Positions 1 to 8,369 of a stretch of DNA of 53,626 nucleotides are shown here, in pieces; position 1 is the first letter of the stretch, and the number at the start of each line of letters is the position of its first letter. A program made the position numbers and the translations under genes. The stretch spans positions 1 to 53,626 of the forward strand of contig JACPTX010000007.1 of NCBI GenBank assembly GCA_016192545.1, read 5' to 3'. The notes beneath the pieces are model-generated. The model was not told the origin of the DNA. It made no database searches and saw only the letters and a program-made list of their open reading frames with translations. This stretch comes from Candidatus Omnitrophota bacterium. Lineage in GTDB: Bacteria > Omnitrophota > Gorgyraeia > Aquiviventales > Aquiviventaceae.

Positions 1-512
1 ATGAGATACGTGGCCAGATCAATCGGATTCTCATACGGGCCGGTCATCCGGAGGAACGTATGCAGGGCATATCCGCGAAACAGGCCGTGGCCCAGCCATT
101 CCTGGCTGAGCCCTTCCACCAGCACCAGGAACGCCGAGCAGGCCAGCGCCCCCAGGCTGCGCCGAAGCACGGCAGGCCGGCCGCCGAGATCCGTCGCGAT
201 GACGAAGAACCACAGGTATTCCAGCCACTTGCTGAAGAACGCCCGGACGCTGACCTCCGGAAACCGGCTGACGGTGATGGAGAGCGCGCAGATCCCGAGA
301 TAGCCGGCCAGCGCCAGGCCGAGCGGCCGCAGGGCCGGCTTCAGCCAGAGCGTGTCCCGGCGCGTGCGCGGATCCAGCCGCTCCAGGACCCAGCCCAGCA
401 GCAGGAACCCGAACAGGATCTCGACGGCCGCCTTGGAGAACGGCAGGAGAACCAGCAGCAGGTACAGGCTGCCTTCCTGCAGGAGCCGCCGCCACGAGCC
501 GAGCGCCTTCAT
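1..512 (-). CDS. O-antigen ligase / polymerase-like membrane protein, partial
   Basis: The first 170 residues of a multi-spanning membrane protein that runs off the left edge with no stop. The ATG at 512-510 overlaps the TGA of the upstream WecA-fusion gene (ATGA), so the start is well supported. Hydrophobic stretches lie at about residues 15-41, 60-82, 97-107 and 120-133. The segment GPYENPIDLATYL at 158-170 resembles the Gly/Asn-Pro motif of the O-antigen ligase/Wzy family. In such loci the protein would polymerise the glycan or transfer it from its lipid carrier on the outer face of the inner membrane. Which of the two it does cannot be decided from the visible half. Confidence 0.7.
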   Translation of the reverse strand, partial: MKALGSWRRLLQEGSLYLLLVLLPFSKAAVEILFGFLLLGWVLERLDPRTRRDTLWLKPALRPLGLALAGYLGICALSITVSRFPEVSVRAFFSKWLEYLWFFVIATDLGGRPAVLRRSLGALACSAFLVLVEGLSQEWLGHGLFRGYALHTFLRMTGPYENPIDLATYL

Positions 513-2332
513 ACGGTTTCGGTCACGCCCGCCGTCACGACTTTCCAGGCCGTCCCGCGCGGCTCACAGCACCGCTGCACATGGTGGAGCAGCTGCGCCG
601 GAGGGTCGGCAATCGCCACGAGCACCTCCTGCACCTGCTCGCGATCCAGCACGGCCGCCAGCCGGCCGCGCCCGCCCAGCACGGGGACGCCGTGGATCCG
701 GGTGCCGTGTTTGCGGACGTCGTCGTCGAGGAATCCGACGGGACGTTGCGCCGCCGCGACCCCATACGTCAGGGAGCGCAGCACGCGCACCCCGGTCTCG
801 CCCGCCCCGATGATGAGGACCGGCGTGCCGCGGCTGGAGGCGCTGCTGATCCACTCATCCAGCAGCCGCTCCACGATCCGCGAGCCGCCGACGGCCAGGC
901 AGGTCAGCATCCAGTCGATGACCAAGACCGCCCGCGAGTACCCCTGGAAGCGCCAGAGATACAGCAGGGCCAGCGACGAGAGAACGGAGCCCAGCGTAAT
1001 CGCCTTCACCATCACGATGACGTCGGACAGCCCCACGTAGCGCCAGACGCGCCGGTACAACCCGTACGCCGCGAAGCACATCAGCTTGATCGTCAGCACG
1101 ATCGGCAGGGACTTCACGATGAGCTGCTGGATGTCGAAGGTCAGCGTCCCCTCGTAGCGCAGCAGGTGCGCGGCCGCATAGACGCTGCTGACCAGGGAGA
1201 AGTCCACCAGGATTTCAATGAGGCGCCGCTTGTGCATCAGCATGGTCTCAATCAGCGTCACCGGCTCCCCCAGCTCGACCGGCTTGCTGGGCACCGCCTG
1301 CGGCTCCAAGCGGTAGACGTTCACCTGCGCCAGATACCGGCCGACCAGCACCAGCATCGCCAGCACCACCACCCAGATGAGCAGCGCCTGAAGCGGCTGC
1401 AGGGTCACCGCGATCACGCTCAGCAGCCCCAAGAGCGTGCTGACGGTATAGAGGGCGAAGACCGCCTGGCGGGTGCTGAGACCCAGGACCGCCAGGCGGT
1501 GCGAGACATGGTCCCGCCCGCCGGTGAACGGATGCTGCCCGTGCAGGAGCCGCTGGATGGTCACGAAGCAGGTGTCGAAGATCGGCACCGCCAGCACCAG
1601 CGCCGGCACCGCCAGCACGCTCAACAACTGGGTGGAGTGATGCCAGCTCCCCAGCAGGGCCAGTCCCGCCAGGTTCAGCCCCAGCACGTGGCTGCCGGAG
1701 TCCCCCATGAAGATCTTGGCCGGCGGGAAGTTGAAGCGCAGGAAGCCCGCGCAGGCGCCGACGAGGATGACCGCCAGGAGCGCGACGGTCCACTGCTGGG
1801 CGAGCGCCGCGTGGAAGGCGCAGAAGCCCGCGGCGATCGCCCCGACGCCCGCCGCCAGCCCGTCCATGTTGTCGAGCAGGTTGAACGCGTTCATGATCAG
1901 CACGAACCAGAGGATCGACAGCGGGATCGCCACCCAGGGCCACTGGGGCAGATCAATGCGGACGCCGCTGCTGACGACCAGGCAGCCGACGAGGAGCTGG
2001 GCCATCAGCTTGGCATACGGCGTCAGGCGCCGCAGGTCGTCCGCCAGCCCCAGCAGAAAGACCAGCGCCGTGCCCGCCAGCAGGCCGATGACCGGCCGGT
2101 CCAGCGGGACCCACGCCAGGGTCGCCGCGGCGATCCCGACGAACATCGCCGCCCCGCCCAATCGCGCCACCACGCGCCTGCCCCAGCGGTCCTCCATCGG
2201 CCTGGCCACCCAGCCCAACCGGACGGCCATGGACCGCACCACCGGCGTCAGGACGAAGCTCAGGCCGAAGGCCGTCAGGCCGGCCGGCCCGAAGCCGCTG
2301 AGCACCCCCCACGTGTCGCGCAGGATCTCCAT
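509..2332 (-). CDS. WecA/MraY-family phosphosugar transferase fused to a PglF/CapD N-terminal-like membrane and Rossmann region
   Basis: 607 residues. Residues 1-340 form a polyprenyl-phosphate N-acetylhexosamine-1-phosphate transferase: a DD pair in GLADDLRRL (98-99), NAFNLLDNMDGLA (148-160), FMGDSGS (208-214) and HPFTGGRDHVSHRL (267-280). This enzyme would start glycan assembly on undecaprenyl phosphate. Residues 366-490 add about four more membrane segments, and 500-575 form a nucleotide-binding fold (LIIGAGETGVRVL, PVGFLDDD). Both parts look like the N-terminal half of PglF/FlaA1/CapD dehydratases, without their catalytic SDR half. WecA proteins are usually about 350 residues. The stop overlaps the next gene's ATG. 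The first domain is certain. The role of the second is unknown, possibly nucleotide-sugar sensing or docking. Confidence 0.9.
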   Translation of the reverse strand: MEILRDTWGVLSGFGPAGLTAFGLSFVLTPVVRSMAVRLGWVARPMEDRWGRRVVARLGGAAMFVGIAAATLAWVPLDRPVIGLLAGTALVFLLGLADDLRRLTPYAKLMAQLLVGCLVVSSGVRIDLPQWPWVAIPLSILWFVLIMNAFNLLDNMDGLAAGVGAIAAGFCAFHAALAQQWTVALLAVILVGACAGFLRFNFPPAKIFMGDSGSHVLGLNLAGLALLGSWHHSTQLLSVLAVPALVLAVPIFDTCFVTIQRLLHGQHPFTGGRDHVSHRLAVLGLSTRQAVFALYTVSTLLGLLSVIAVTLQPLQALLIWVVVLAMLVLVGRYLAQVNVYRLEPQAVPSKPVELGEPVTLIETMLMHKRRLIEILVDFSLVSSVYAAAHLLRYEGTLTFDIQQLIVKSLPIVLTIKLMCFAAYGLYRRVWRYVGLSDVIVMVKAITLGSVLSSLALLYLWRFQGYSRAVLVIDWMLTCLAVGGSRIVERLLDEWISSASSRGTPVLIIGAGETGVRVLRSLTYGVAAAQRPVGFLDDDVRKHGTRIHGVPVLGGRGRLAAVLDREQVQEVLVAIADPPAQLLHHVQRCCEPRGTAWKVVTAGVTETV

Positions 2333-2342
2333 GGTTACGTGG

Positions 2343-3362
2343 TCACCGTCGGACCGGCATCGCCCGCGCGCCCGGCCCCGACACCTCTGTCGGGGTGCGG
2401 GCCGGGGGGCGCATGCTGTCCACCACGCTCTGAATGATCTCGTCCAGCGTCATCGTCGGTTGAAACCCGATCGCGTCCCGGATCTTGCGGATATCCGGGA
2501 CCCGCCGGGGCATGTCTTCGAAGCCCTCCTCATACGCCTGCTCATAGGGGACGTATTCGACGCGGGAGGCGCTGCGCGTGATCCGGATGACCCGTTTGGC
2601 CAGCTCCTCGATCGTCACCTCTTCCTGGCTGCCGAGGTTGAACACGCGGCCCACGGCGCCGGCATGCCCGGCGAGTGTGATCAGGGCGCTCACCACGTCC
2701 CGCACATGGAGGAAGCAGCGGGACTGCCGGCCGTCCCCGTGCACCTGCAGCGGCTGGCCGGCGAGGGCGCGGGCGACGAAGCGCGGGACGACCATCCCAT
2801 AGGCCCCGCTCTGCCTGGGGCCCACGGTGTTGAACAGCCGGACGATGACGGTCGGCACGCCCTTCTCCTTCCAGTAGACGTAGGCCAGGATCTCGTCCAC
2901 CGCCTTGGAGGTCGAGTAGCTCCAGCGGCTCTTGAGGGGCGAGCCCAGCACCCGGTCGTCTTCCTCTTTAAAGGGGCCGTGGGCGTTTTTGCCGTAGATT
3001 TCCGACGTGGAGGCGATGAGCACCTTCCTGCGGTAGCGGTGGGCCATCTCCAAGACGACCTCGCTGCCCCGGATGTTGGTGAGCATGGACTCCAAGGGTT
3101 TTTTGATGATCAGCTCCACGCCGACCGCCGCGGCCAGATGGAACACCACGTCGCAGCGCTCCACCAGCTTGTCCACCAGCGCCTCGTTCAGGATGCTCCC
3201 CACGACCATCTGGAACTGCGGATGGCCGTCCAGGGCCGCCACGTTCTCGTGCCGCCCCGTGGACAGGTCATCCAGCACGGTCACGCGGTGCCCCTGCGCG
3301 ATCAAGGCCTCCGCCAGATGCGACCCAATAAATCCCGCCCCCCCGGTAATCAATGCGTGCAT
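2343..3362 (-). CDS. NAD-dependent nucleotide-sugar epimerase/dehydratase (extended SDR)
   Basis: 339 residues. It has the N-terminal NAD motif GGAGFIGS (7-14), DDLSTG (31-36), an STS triad region (118-120) and catalytic Tyr149-x-x-x-Lys153 in SYSTSK. LFNTVGPRQ near 180 is typical of the UDP-glucose epimerase, UDP-glucuronate decarboxylase and dTDP/GDP-sugar dehydratase group. It makes a precursor nucleotide sugar in the cytoplasm, but the substrate cannot be read from the sequence. The C-terminal tail beyond about residue 316 is Pro/Arg-rich and is encoded by a strong DNA palindrome (separate entry). It overlaps the upstream glycosyltransferase by 13 bp. Confidence 0.88.
   Translation of the reverse strand: MHALITGGAGFIGSHLAEALIAQGHRVTVLDDLSTGRHENVAALDGHPQFQMVVGSILNEALVDKLVERCDVVFHLAAAVGVELIIKKPLESMLTNIRGSEVVLEMAHRYRRKVLIASTSEIYGKNAHGPFKEEDDRVLGSPLKSRWSYSTSKAVDEILAYVYWKEKGVPTVIVRLFNTVGPRQSGAYGMVVPRFVARALAGQPLQVHGDGRQSRCFLHVRDVVSALITLAGHAGAVGRVFNLGSQEEVTIEELAKRVIRITRSASRVEYVPYEQAYEEGFEDMPRRVPDIRKIRDAIGFQPTMTLDEIIQSVVDSMRPPARTPTEVSGPGARAMPVRR
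2366..2412. repeat. Palindromic element encoding the C-terminal tail of the SDR gene
   Basis: A perfect 8-bp stem CCCCGACA/TGTCGGGG (2376-2383 and 2388-2395) with a 4-base loop. Around it lies an imperfect outer stem of about 11 bp (2366-2376 against 2401-2412, one bulge). It lies in frame over residues 317-333 of the SDR protein, beyond the usual domain end. No T-run follows, so it does not look like an intrinsic terminator. The inner stem alone could arise by chance at this GC content. The nesting makes that less likely. Confidence 0.45.
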
Positions 3363-4606
3363 GGCACCTCGACTCCCGCGTTGGTGGTCTGGCCCAGATA
3401 CACTCGTTCCATGTCCTCAATCAATCGGGCCGCCGCGAATCGCCCGCGCACCCGGCGGCGCCCCGCCTCGCCGTCCGCGCGCCGCAGGTCCGGATCCGCC
3501 GCGTAGCGCGCCAGCGACGCCGCGAGGCCCTCCGCGTCCCCGGGCCTGACCACGCATCCTCCCTCCCCGCGCACCACGTCCCCGGAGGGCCATGGCTGGA
3601 GCGCGGCGCGATCCAGTCCCAGGACATCGGGCACCCCGCCCACGGCGGTGGCGATCACCGGCTTGCCGGCGGCCATCGCCTCGATCAGGGCGACGGGCGT
3701 GCCCTCGTTGCGCGACGTCAGGCAGACGACGTCCGCATCGGCGTAGAGCCCCGCCATCTCGGAAACCCACCCCACGCACGAGACCTGCTCCGCCAGTCCC
3801 CGCTGGCGCACCATCTGCTCGATGGCGGGGCGCAGCTCGCCGTCACCCACGACCAACCCCTGGAACCGCCCGCGGTAGCCGGCGCCGAACCGGGCCAGGG
3901 CCTCCACGAACAGCTCCGGGCATTTGACGGGCACCAGCCGTCCGATCCACGCCACCGTCAGCGTCCCGGTATCGCCGGCAGGACGCCACGCCTGGCGGCA
4001 GCCGTTGAGCGCCAACAGCGGCTCCAGCGGCAGCCCCAGCGGGATCACCGCAATCCGTTCCGCGGGCGCGATGCCGCGTGCCACGAGATCCTCTTTCACC
4101 GAGGGGCTGACGGCGATCAGCAGATCCGTGCGCCGGGCCAGCCACCGCTCGGCGGCGGCGAACAGCCACGCGACCCACGGCGAGAAGTACCCGTCGAGCA
4201 CATGCCCGTGAAACGTGTGCAGGACCAGCGGCCGGTACCGCCCCCGGCTCAGCCGCCTCACGGCCCAGGCCGCCGCGCGCCCGAGGGCGCCGGCTTTGGC
4301 CATGTGGGTGTGGACCACGTCCGGCCTCCAGGCCTGGATGATCCGCAGCAGCCGCCACCAGGCCATCACGTCCTTGACCGGGTGCAGGGCGCGCTGCAGC
4401 GACGGCAGCCGGATGACACGGGCCTCATCGGGCAGCACGCGGGAGGCCATGTCGCCTTCCTGCGGGCCGATCCGGCCGATGACCAGCCGGGTGTCGAAAC
4501 GCTGCGGATCGAGGCCGGTCGTCAGCACCCCCACGTGAATGGCGGGGCCGCCGATGTTCAGCCGCGTGACGATGCGCAGCACGCGGATCCGGTCGGTGGA
4601 CGGCAC
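3350..4606 (-). CDS. Glycosyltransferase family 4 (GT-B)
   Basis: 418 residues starting at GTG (4606-4604), with a GGGAGG ribosome binding site upstream. The N-terminal segment RIVTRLNIGGPAIHV is the Gly-rich acceptor loop of GT4 enzymes. The C-terminal donor site reads NEGTPVALIEAMAAGKPVIA followed by TAVGGVPD, the E-x7-E nucleotide-sugar motif. It would add a sugar to the growing lipid-linked glycan on the cytoplasmic face. The gene follows the TylF-like gene by 2 bp and overlaps the SDR gene. Donor and acceptor are unknown. Confidence 0.9.
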   Translation of the reverse strand: MPSTDRIRVLRIVTRLNIGGPAIHVGVLTTGLDPQRFDTRLVIGRIGPQEGDMASRVLPDEARVIRLPSLQRALHPVKDVMAWWRLLRIIQAWRPDVVHTHMAKAGALGRAAAWAVRRLSRGRYRPLVLHTFHGHVLDGYFSPWVAWLFAAAERWLARRTDLLIAVSPSVKEDLVARGIAPAERIAVIPLGLPLEPLLALNGCRQAWRPAGDTGTLTVAWIGRLVPVKCPELFVEALARFGAGYRGRFQGLVVGDGELRPAIEQMVRQRGLAEQVSCVGWVSEMAGLYADADVVCLTSRNEGTPVALIEAMAAGKPVIATAVGGVPDVLGLDRAALQPWPSGDVVRGEGGCVVRPGDAEGLAASLARYAADPDLRRADGEAGRRRVRGRFAAARLIEDMERVYLGQTTNAGVEVPCTH

Positions 4607-4608
4607 GC

Positions 4609-5307
4609 TTAGGCCTCCCGTTTGATCAGGTAATACTTGCCGGTCTGCCGATCCTGGCGGATCTGCGACAGCCGGGAGCCGAAATACTCGGCGATCGCTT
4701 TCTGGGCGCCGGGGAAATGGAGATGCTCCACCGTCCCCATGTATTCATCGAACAGCACCACCCCGCCCACCGCGACGTGGGGATACAGCCGCGTCAGCGC
4801 CGTCCGGTACGAGTCGTACAGGTCCACATCCAGGTGCAGCAGCGCGATCGGGCCGCCCGCGTATTTCGGCAGGCTGTCTTCGAAAAAGCCTTTGACCAGC
4901 GTCACGTGGGAGCGGACGAACGCCAGGTCCAGGCCGCTGTCCAGCAGGATCTGCTCCACCAGCCGCACGCCGGTCCGGCCCCACTGGCCCTTTTTCGGAT
5001 GGCGGACGCTGGCGTCCTCCGACGACGGCTCCGGGAACCCCTCAAAGGAATCGAACGCCCACAGATGCCGCTTGTGGGCCTCCTCTTTGACCAAGAACGC
5101 CAACAGGGCCAAGCTGTTGCCGCGGCCCACGCCGCACTCCACGACGTCACCCTCCACGTCGCTCACCAGGTCAAACAGGCGCTTGAAGTACAGCAGCCGC
5201 GACGCGTGCGTGTAAGTCAGCCGCGGGCCCGGCGCCGGCGCGCGGCGGATCTCGAAGCCCAGCGCTTTGGCCGTCCGCGTGATGGCTGATGTCAAGCGGG
5301 GACTCAT
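4609..5307 (-). CDS. TylF/MycF-family sugar O-methyltransferase
   Basis: 232 residues. The SAM-binding region reads VEGDVVECGVGRGNSLALLA (about 51-70). DSFEGFPEP and LLHLDVDLYDSYRTAL carry the acidic metal and SAM residues of the macrocin O-methyltransferase (TylF) family, followed by GGVVLFDEY. Members methylate hydroxyls of deoxysugars. Its start overlaps the stop of the downstream membrane transferase gene (TGATG). Here it most likely methylates a glycan residue, which is an inference from family and location. Confidence 0.88.
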   Translation of the reverse strand: MSPRLTSAITRTAKALGFEIRRAPAPGPRLTYTHASRLLYFKRLFDLVSDVEGDVVECGVGRGNSLALLAFLVKEEAHKRHLWAFDSFEGFPEPSSEDASVRHPKKGQWGRTGVRLVEQILLDSGLDLAFVRSHVTLVKGFFEDSLPKYAGGPIALLHLDVDLYDSYRTALTRLYPHVAVGGVVLFDEYMGTVEHLHFPGAQKAIAEYFGSRLSQIRQDRQTGKYYLIKREA

Positions 5308-6548
5308 CAGGCGGTTCTGGCGGCCACGCGGCAGGCGCCTGCCGCGGACCAGACCAGCAGCAGCGGTTCAATGAGCCAGCGATGCCGCCCCTCGACGTAG
5401 AACGCCGCCTGGATCACGGAGACGCTGGCGGCCAGGAGCAGCACCAGCACCGTGGCGTCCCGCCGGGACGAGTCGCCCGATCGCCACGCCTGCACGATCC
5501 CGATCACGGCCAGCCCGAGCAGGAGCGCGTAGTAGACGCGGTAGCCGACCGCCCACGACGCCGGATAGTGCAGGCCGGTGTGCGGCGAAAACCACCAAAA
5601 GTAGCCGAATTTTTTGACGAAGCGCTGCCATGCGGCCGCCGGGTCCTGCCGGATCGCGTCCCAGGCGGCGGCGGTCAACAGCGCATTGACCTCGACCTCA
5701 TTCCTCGTCTGGTTCTCCATCTGCGATAGGAGCGGCTTCGGCATCCCCTCCAGGACCGGTGTAGTGGATCCCAGGGCGTGCGACGTTCCGGACGCGCCCG
5801 GGTGATTGCCATACCAGAGGTTCAGGCCGGTGTCAGTCCGCAGCGGAATCAGCCGCCCGTACATCCGCCAGCCGCGGATCACCATCGGGGCCAGCATCAG
5901 CGCGGCTCCGACGGCGACCCCTGCGACGACGCGGACCGCGGCCGCCCGCGCGGCCGGCGACTTCCAGACGAGCCACAGGCCCCAGAGCGCGAGGAACGGC
6001 GCGAGCGTCGCGCGCGAGAGCATCGCCAGGCCGGTGACCAGCCCCGTCCCCACCGCCCGCGCCAGGCGGGTCTGGGGACGCAGCCGGACCAGCAGCAGCA
6101 CGCACAGCGCCGTCAGCAGCACATCCAGCGTCTGCGAGTGCAGCTTGCCGACGTAGACCAGGCCGCCGGGGTGCAGGGCCGCCAGCATCCCTGCGAGCAC
6201 GGCGGCAGACGCGCCGAACAGCGGCCGGGCTAAGGCATAGAGGACCAACGCCGTGCACCCGAACCAGACCGCATGGACTGCGACCATCATCCACGCCTGC
6301 CCGCCCCCAGCCCACAGGACGCCAGCCAGCGCCAAGGGGTAGACGGCTGAGCCGTAGAAATAGTACTTCGTGCCCATATACTCATAGACCAGGCCGCGGC
6401 CCTGCAGGAGCTGCTCGGCGACGTACGAATACTCCCACCGCTCCGGCGTCAGGAAATGGCCGGTCGCGGTGGCGACGGCGATCGCCGCGGCGAACGCGGC
6501 GAGAAACAGGAGCAGCCGGATGGCGCGCTCGCTCGGCCGCCGGGTCAT
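5307..6548 (-). CDS. GT39/ArnT-like membrane glycosyltransferase
   Basis: 413 residues from the ATG at 6548, which overlaps the upstream TGA. An in-frame extension further upstream is only antisense-like Arg/Ala-rich sequence and was discarded. The protein has about nine or ten membrane segments. After the first segment comes RWEYSYVAEQLLQGRGLVYEY, the periplasmic acidic loop typical of dolichyl-phosphate-mannose-protein mannosyltransferase-like (PMT_2) enzymes. LRTDTGLNLWYGNHPGASG is another loop typical of this group. Such enzymes use a polyprenyl-phosphate sugar as donor on the periplasmic side. The GT2 gene at 8370-9128 could supply that donor. Confidence 0.8.
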   Translation of the reverse strand: MTRRPSERAIRLLLFLAAFAAAIAVATATGHFLTPERWEYSYVAEQLLQGRGLVYEYMGTKYYFYGSAVYPLALAGVLWAGGGQAWMMVAVHAVWFGCTALVLYALARPLFGASAAVLAGMLAALHPGGLVYVGKLHSQTLDVLLTALCVLLLVRLRPQTRLARAVGTGLVTGLAMLSRATLAPFLALWGLWLVWKSPAARAAAVRVVAGVAVGAALMLAPMVIRGWRMYGRLIPLRTDTGLNLWYGNHPGASGTSHALGSTTPVLEGMPKPLLSQMENQTRNEVEVNALLTAAAWDAIRQDPAAAWQRFVKKFGYFWWFSPHTGLHYPASWAVGYRVYYALLLGLAVIGIVQAWRSGDSSRRDATVLVLLLAASVSVIQAAFYVEGRHRWLIEPLLLVWSAAGACRVAARTA

Positions 6549-7213
6549 CCACAGCACGCCGTGTAGGCGACGCGCTCCGCGCCGGCCGGCGCCGGCACCG
6601 GCTTGCGCGCGAGCACGCCGACGAAACATCCCCACCCGTAGGCCAGCATCGAGACCGGCCTCAGCCCCTGCTGCGCCATCAGCACGAGGAGCTCCGCGCG
6701 GCTGAAGACCGGCCCGAGCCACACGCCGACACGGGTGCGCTTGATCCACGGCTGGAAGCCCAGCGGGCCTCGACGGGCCGGCACCCCGACAAAGAGATAG
6801 CCGCCGTCTTTCGTCACCCGCTGCATCTCTTCCAGCGCCGACGCCGGCGCGGCCAGGTGCTCGAGGGTGCTGCTGCTCCAGACCAAATCGAAGACGCCCG
6901 AACGGAACGGCAGCCGGTACAGGTCCGTCTGGACCGCCGGCAAGGCCGGGTCCCGGCGCCGCGCCTCGCGCAACGCCTCCGCGTCGAGATCGGCGGCGAT
7001 GCTGAGCGCCACGCCGGATTCGCGCGCGAAGAGGGACGAGGCGAACGCCGGCCCGGAACCGCCCTCCAGCACCCGGCTTCCAGGCGCGAGGCATGCGCGC
7101 GCGGCCAGGTAGCCGACCAGCCGGCGATTGAGCCGCCGGCGCAGCGCATCATAGCCCCGGTACAGCCAGGAGCCGGGACCGCCCGGCACACTCCAGGACT
7201 TCGCCTGCATCAT
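6545..7213 (-). CDS. Class I SAM-dependent methyltransferase
   Basis: 222 residues. It starts at 7213, where tandem ATG codons sit on the upstream stop (TGATG). Motif I reads SRVLEGGSGPAFASSLFA (about 44-61), an unusual form of the usual DxGxGxG. Later come the post-I acidic AADLDAEAL and the motif-IV-like FDLVWSSSTLEHL. The C-terminal half resembles other sugar or lipid methyltransferases of glycan loci. It is adjacent to a second methyltransferase, so the two may act in sequence. The substrate is unknown. Confidence 0.82.
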   Translation of the reverse strand: MMQAKSWSVPGGPGSWLYRGYDALRRRLNRRLVGYLAARACLAPGSRVLEGGSGPAFASSLFARESGVALSIAADLDAEALREARRRDPALPAVQTDLYRLPFRSGVFDLVWSSSTLEHLAAPASALEEMQRVTKDGGYLFVGVPARRGPLGFQPWIKRTRVGVWLGPVFSRAELLVLMAQQGLRPVSMLAYGWGCFVGVLARKPVPAPAGAERVAYTACCG

Positions 7214-7968
7214 CAGACAGCCGCCTTTTGCACGACAGCGAGCAGGGACGACCCGAACGGCAAATCCATCCCTGCCAACAGGCGGCGCTCCCAGTCGCTG
7301 GCCCGGAACAACAGCGCATCCACGGGGCGCGGCAGCAACCGCAGCTCGGAATGCGGCCGGCCGTTCCCCCGCCATCCCAGTGCCCGGCGCCAGAGCCGGT
7401 ACGCCGCGACCGGCGCCAAGACGCTCATGAACAGATGCGTCATGCGCACCACGCGCCCGGGCAGGCCTTCCAACAGCGCCCGCAGCTCCTTGCGGGTGTA
7501 GCGGCGCGAGGCCTGCACCGCCCGATGATGCTCCGGGCTCATCAGCCACCGGTACGCCGGCACCACCACGATCAGGCAGCCGCCAGGCCGCAGCACGCGC
7601 AGAAGCTCCCGGCAGGCCTGCCGGTCGTCCACCCCGTCGCACTCCAAGACGTCCACGCCGAGCACCGCGTCGAACGAGCCGTCGCGGAACGGCACCGCAT
7701 TCACCGAGGCCACGCACATCCGCGGCAGGCGCCGCTGCGGCCACCACGGCGCCGCGACCGCCGAGACGTCGAATCCGTAGGCCTCTTCGCTCACCTCGCG
7801 GCTGAGCACCTCAAGGGTCTTGCCGGTCCCGCAGCCCGCGTCGAGGATCCGCGACGACGGCCCCAGCCCGGCGCGCCGGCAGCAATCCACCAGGATCGCG
7901 CGCAGCTCCCGGAACCACCAGTAGGAGGATTCCGATTCCGCGAGCGTCCGGTACTCGTGCGCTTCCAT
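7213..7968 (-). CDS. Class I SAM-dependent methyltransferase
   Basis: 251 residues. The N-terminal MEAHEYRTLAESESSYWWFR is typical of a family found in glycan loci. SAM motif I is SRILDAGCGTGKTLEVL. VPFRDGSFDAVLGVDVLE and LRVLRPGGCLIVVVPAY follow in the canonical order. The start overlaps the cupin gene's stop (TGATG), and the stop overlaps the next methyltransferase start. It probably methylates a sugar or carrier lipid. The target cannot be read. Confidence 0.87.
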   Translation of the reverse strand: MEAHEYRTLAESESSYWWFRELRAILVDCCRRAGLGPSSRILDAGCGTGKTLEVLSREVSEEAYGFDVSAVAAPWWPQRRLPRMCVASVNAVPFRDGSFDAVLGVDVLECDGVDDRQACRELLRVLRPGGCLIVVVPAYRWLMSPEHHRAVQASRRYTRKELRALLEGLPGRVVRMTHLFMSVLAPVAAYRLWRRALGWRGNGRPHSELRLLPRPVDALLFRASDWERRLLAGMDLPFGSSLLAVVQKAAV

Positions 7969-8366
7969 CAGCCGATGACCTGATGCGGAAACGTGTCCGG
8001 ATGCGCCTGGTCATACCGGCGGGATTTCAGCATGATGAACGCCGACGGCTCCTCGTAGCGGACGGCATGCGCCTCATGCGGCTTGAACAAGATGCCCTCC
8101 CGGGCCTTCAGCGACACCTGGCGGCGGACGCCGCTGCGGACATCCTCGCAGACCACGGTGGCGCGGCCGCGCGTCAGGAAGAAGCAGACCTCGGTCGCCT
8201 TGTGATAGTGGTTGCCCATCACCGCGCCCGGCGTCATCTCGCCCCAGACCAGCGATGCCCAGCGGCCCCCATTGAGCAGCTCCACGAAGGTGCCGCGCGC
8301 ATCGGTCCGCTCAAAGCTGGGCCGCAGCACCCCCTCGCCGCTGGCCGCCTGCACGGGAGCGGACAT
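7968..8366 (-). CDS. Cupin, CapF C-terminal / WxcM-like sugar-modifying protein
   Basis: 132 residues, a single cupin barrel. PSFERTDARGTFVELL (16-31) and PGAVMGNHYHKATEVCFFL carry the paired His residues and following Glu of cupin motif 1. FKPHEAHAVRY is motif 2. The layout matches the cupin half of CapF and WxcM/FdtA-like proteins, which act on nucleotide-4-keto-sugars. In CapF a metal bound by these residues helps epimerise the keto sugar. It probably acts with an SDR enzyme of this locus, as an isomerase or epimerase. Confidence 0.75.
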   Translation of the reverse strand: MSAPVQAASGEGVLRPSFERTDARGTFVELLNGGRWASLVWGEMTPGAVMGNHYHKATEVCFFLTRGRATVVCEDVRSGVRRQVSLKAREGILFKPHEAHAVRYEEPSAFIMLKSRRYDQAHPDTFPHQVIG

Positions 8367-8369
8367 CGT

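Noticed and set aside
581-2437. 618-codon open frame on the plus strand
   Set aside because: It is antisense to the WecA fusion gene and its translation is Gln/Arg/His/Pro-rich with no motif. Such frames are expected opposite GC-rich genes with biased third positions.
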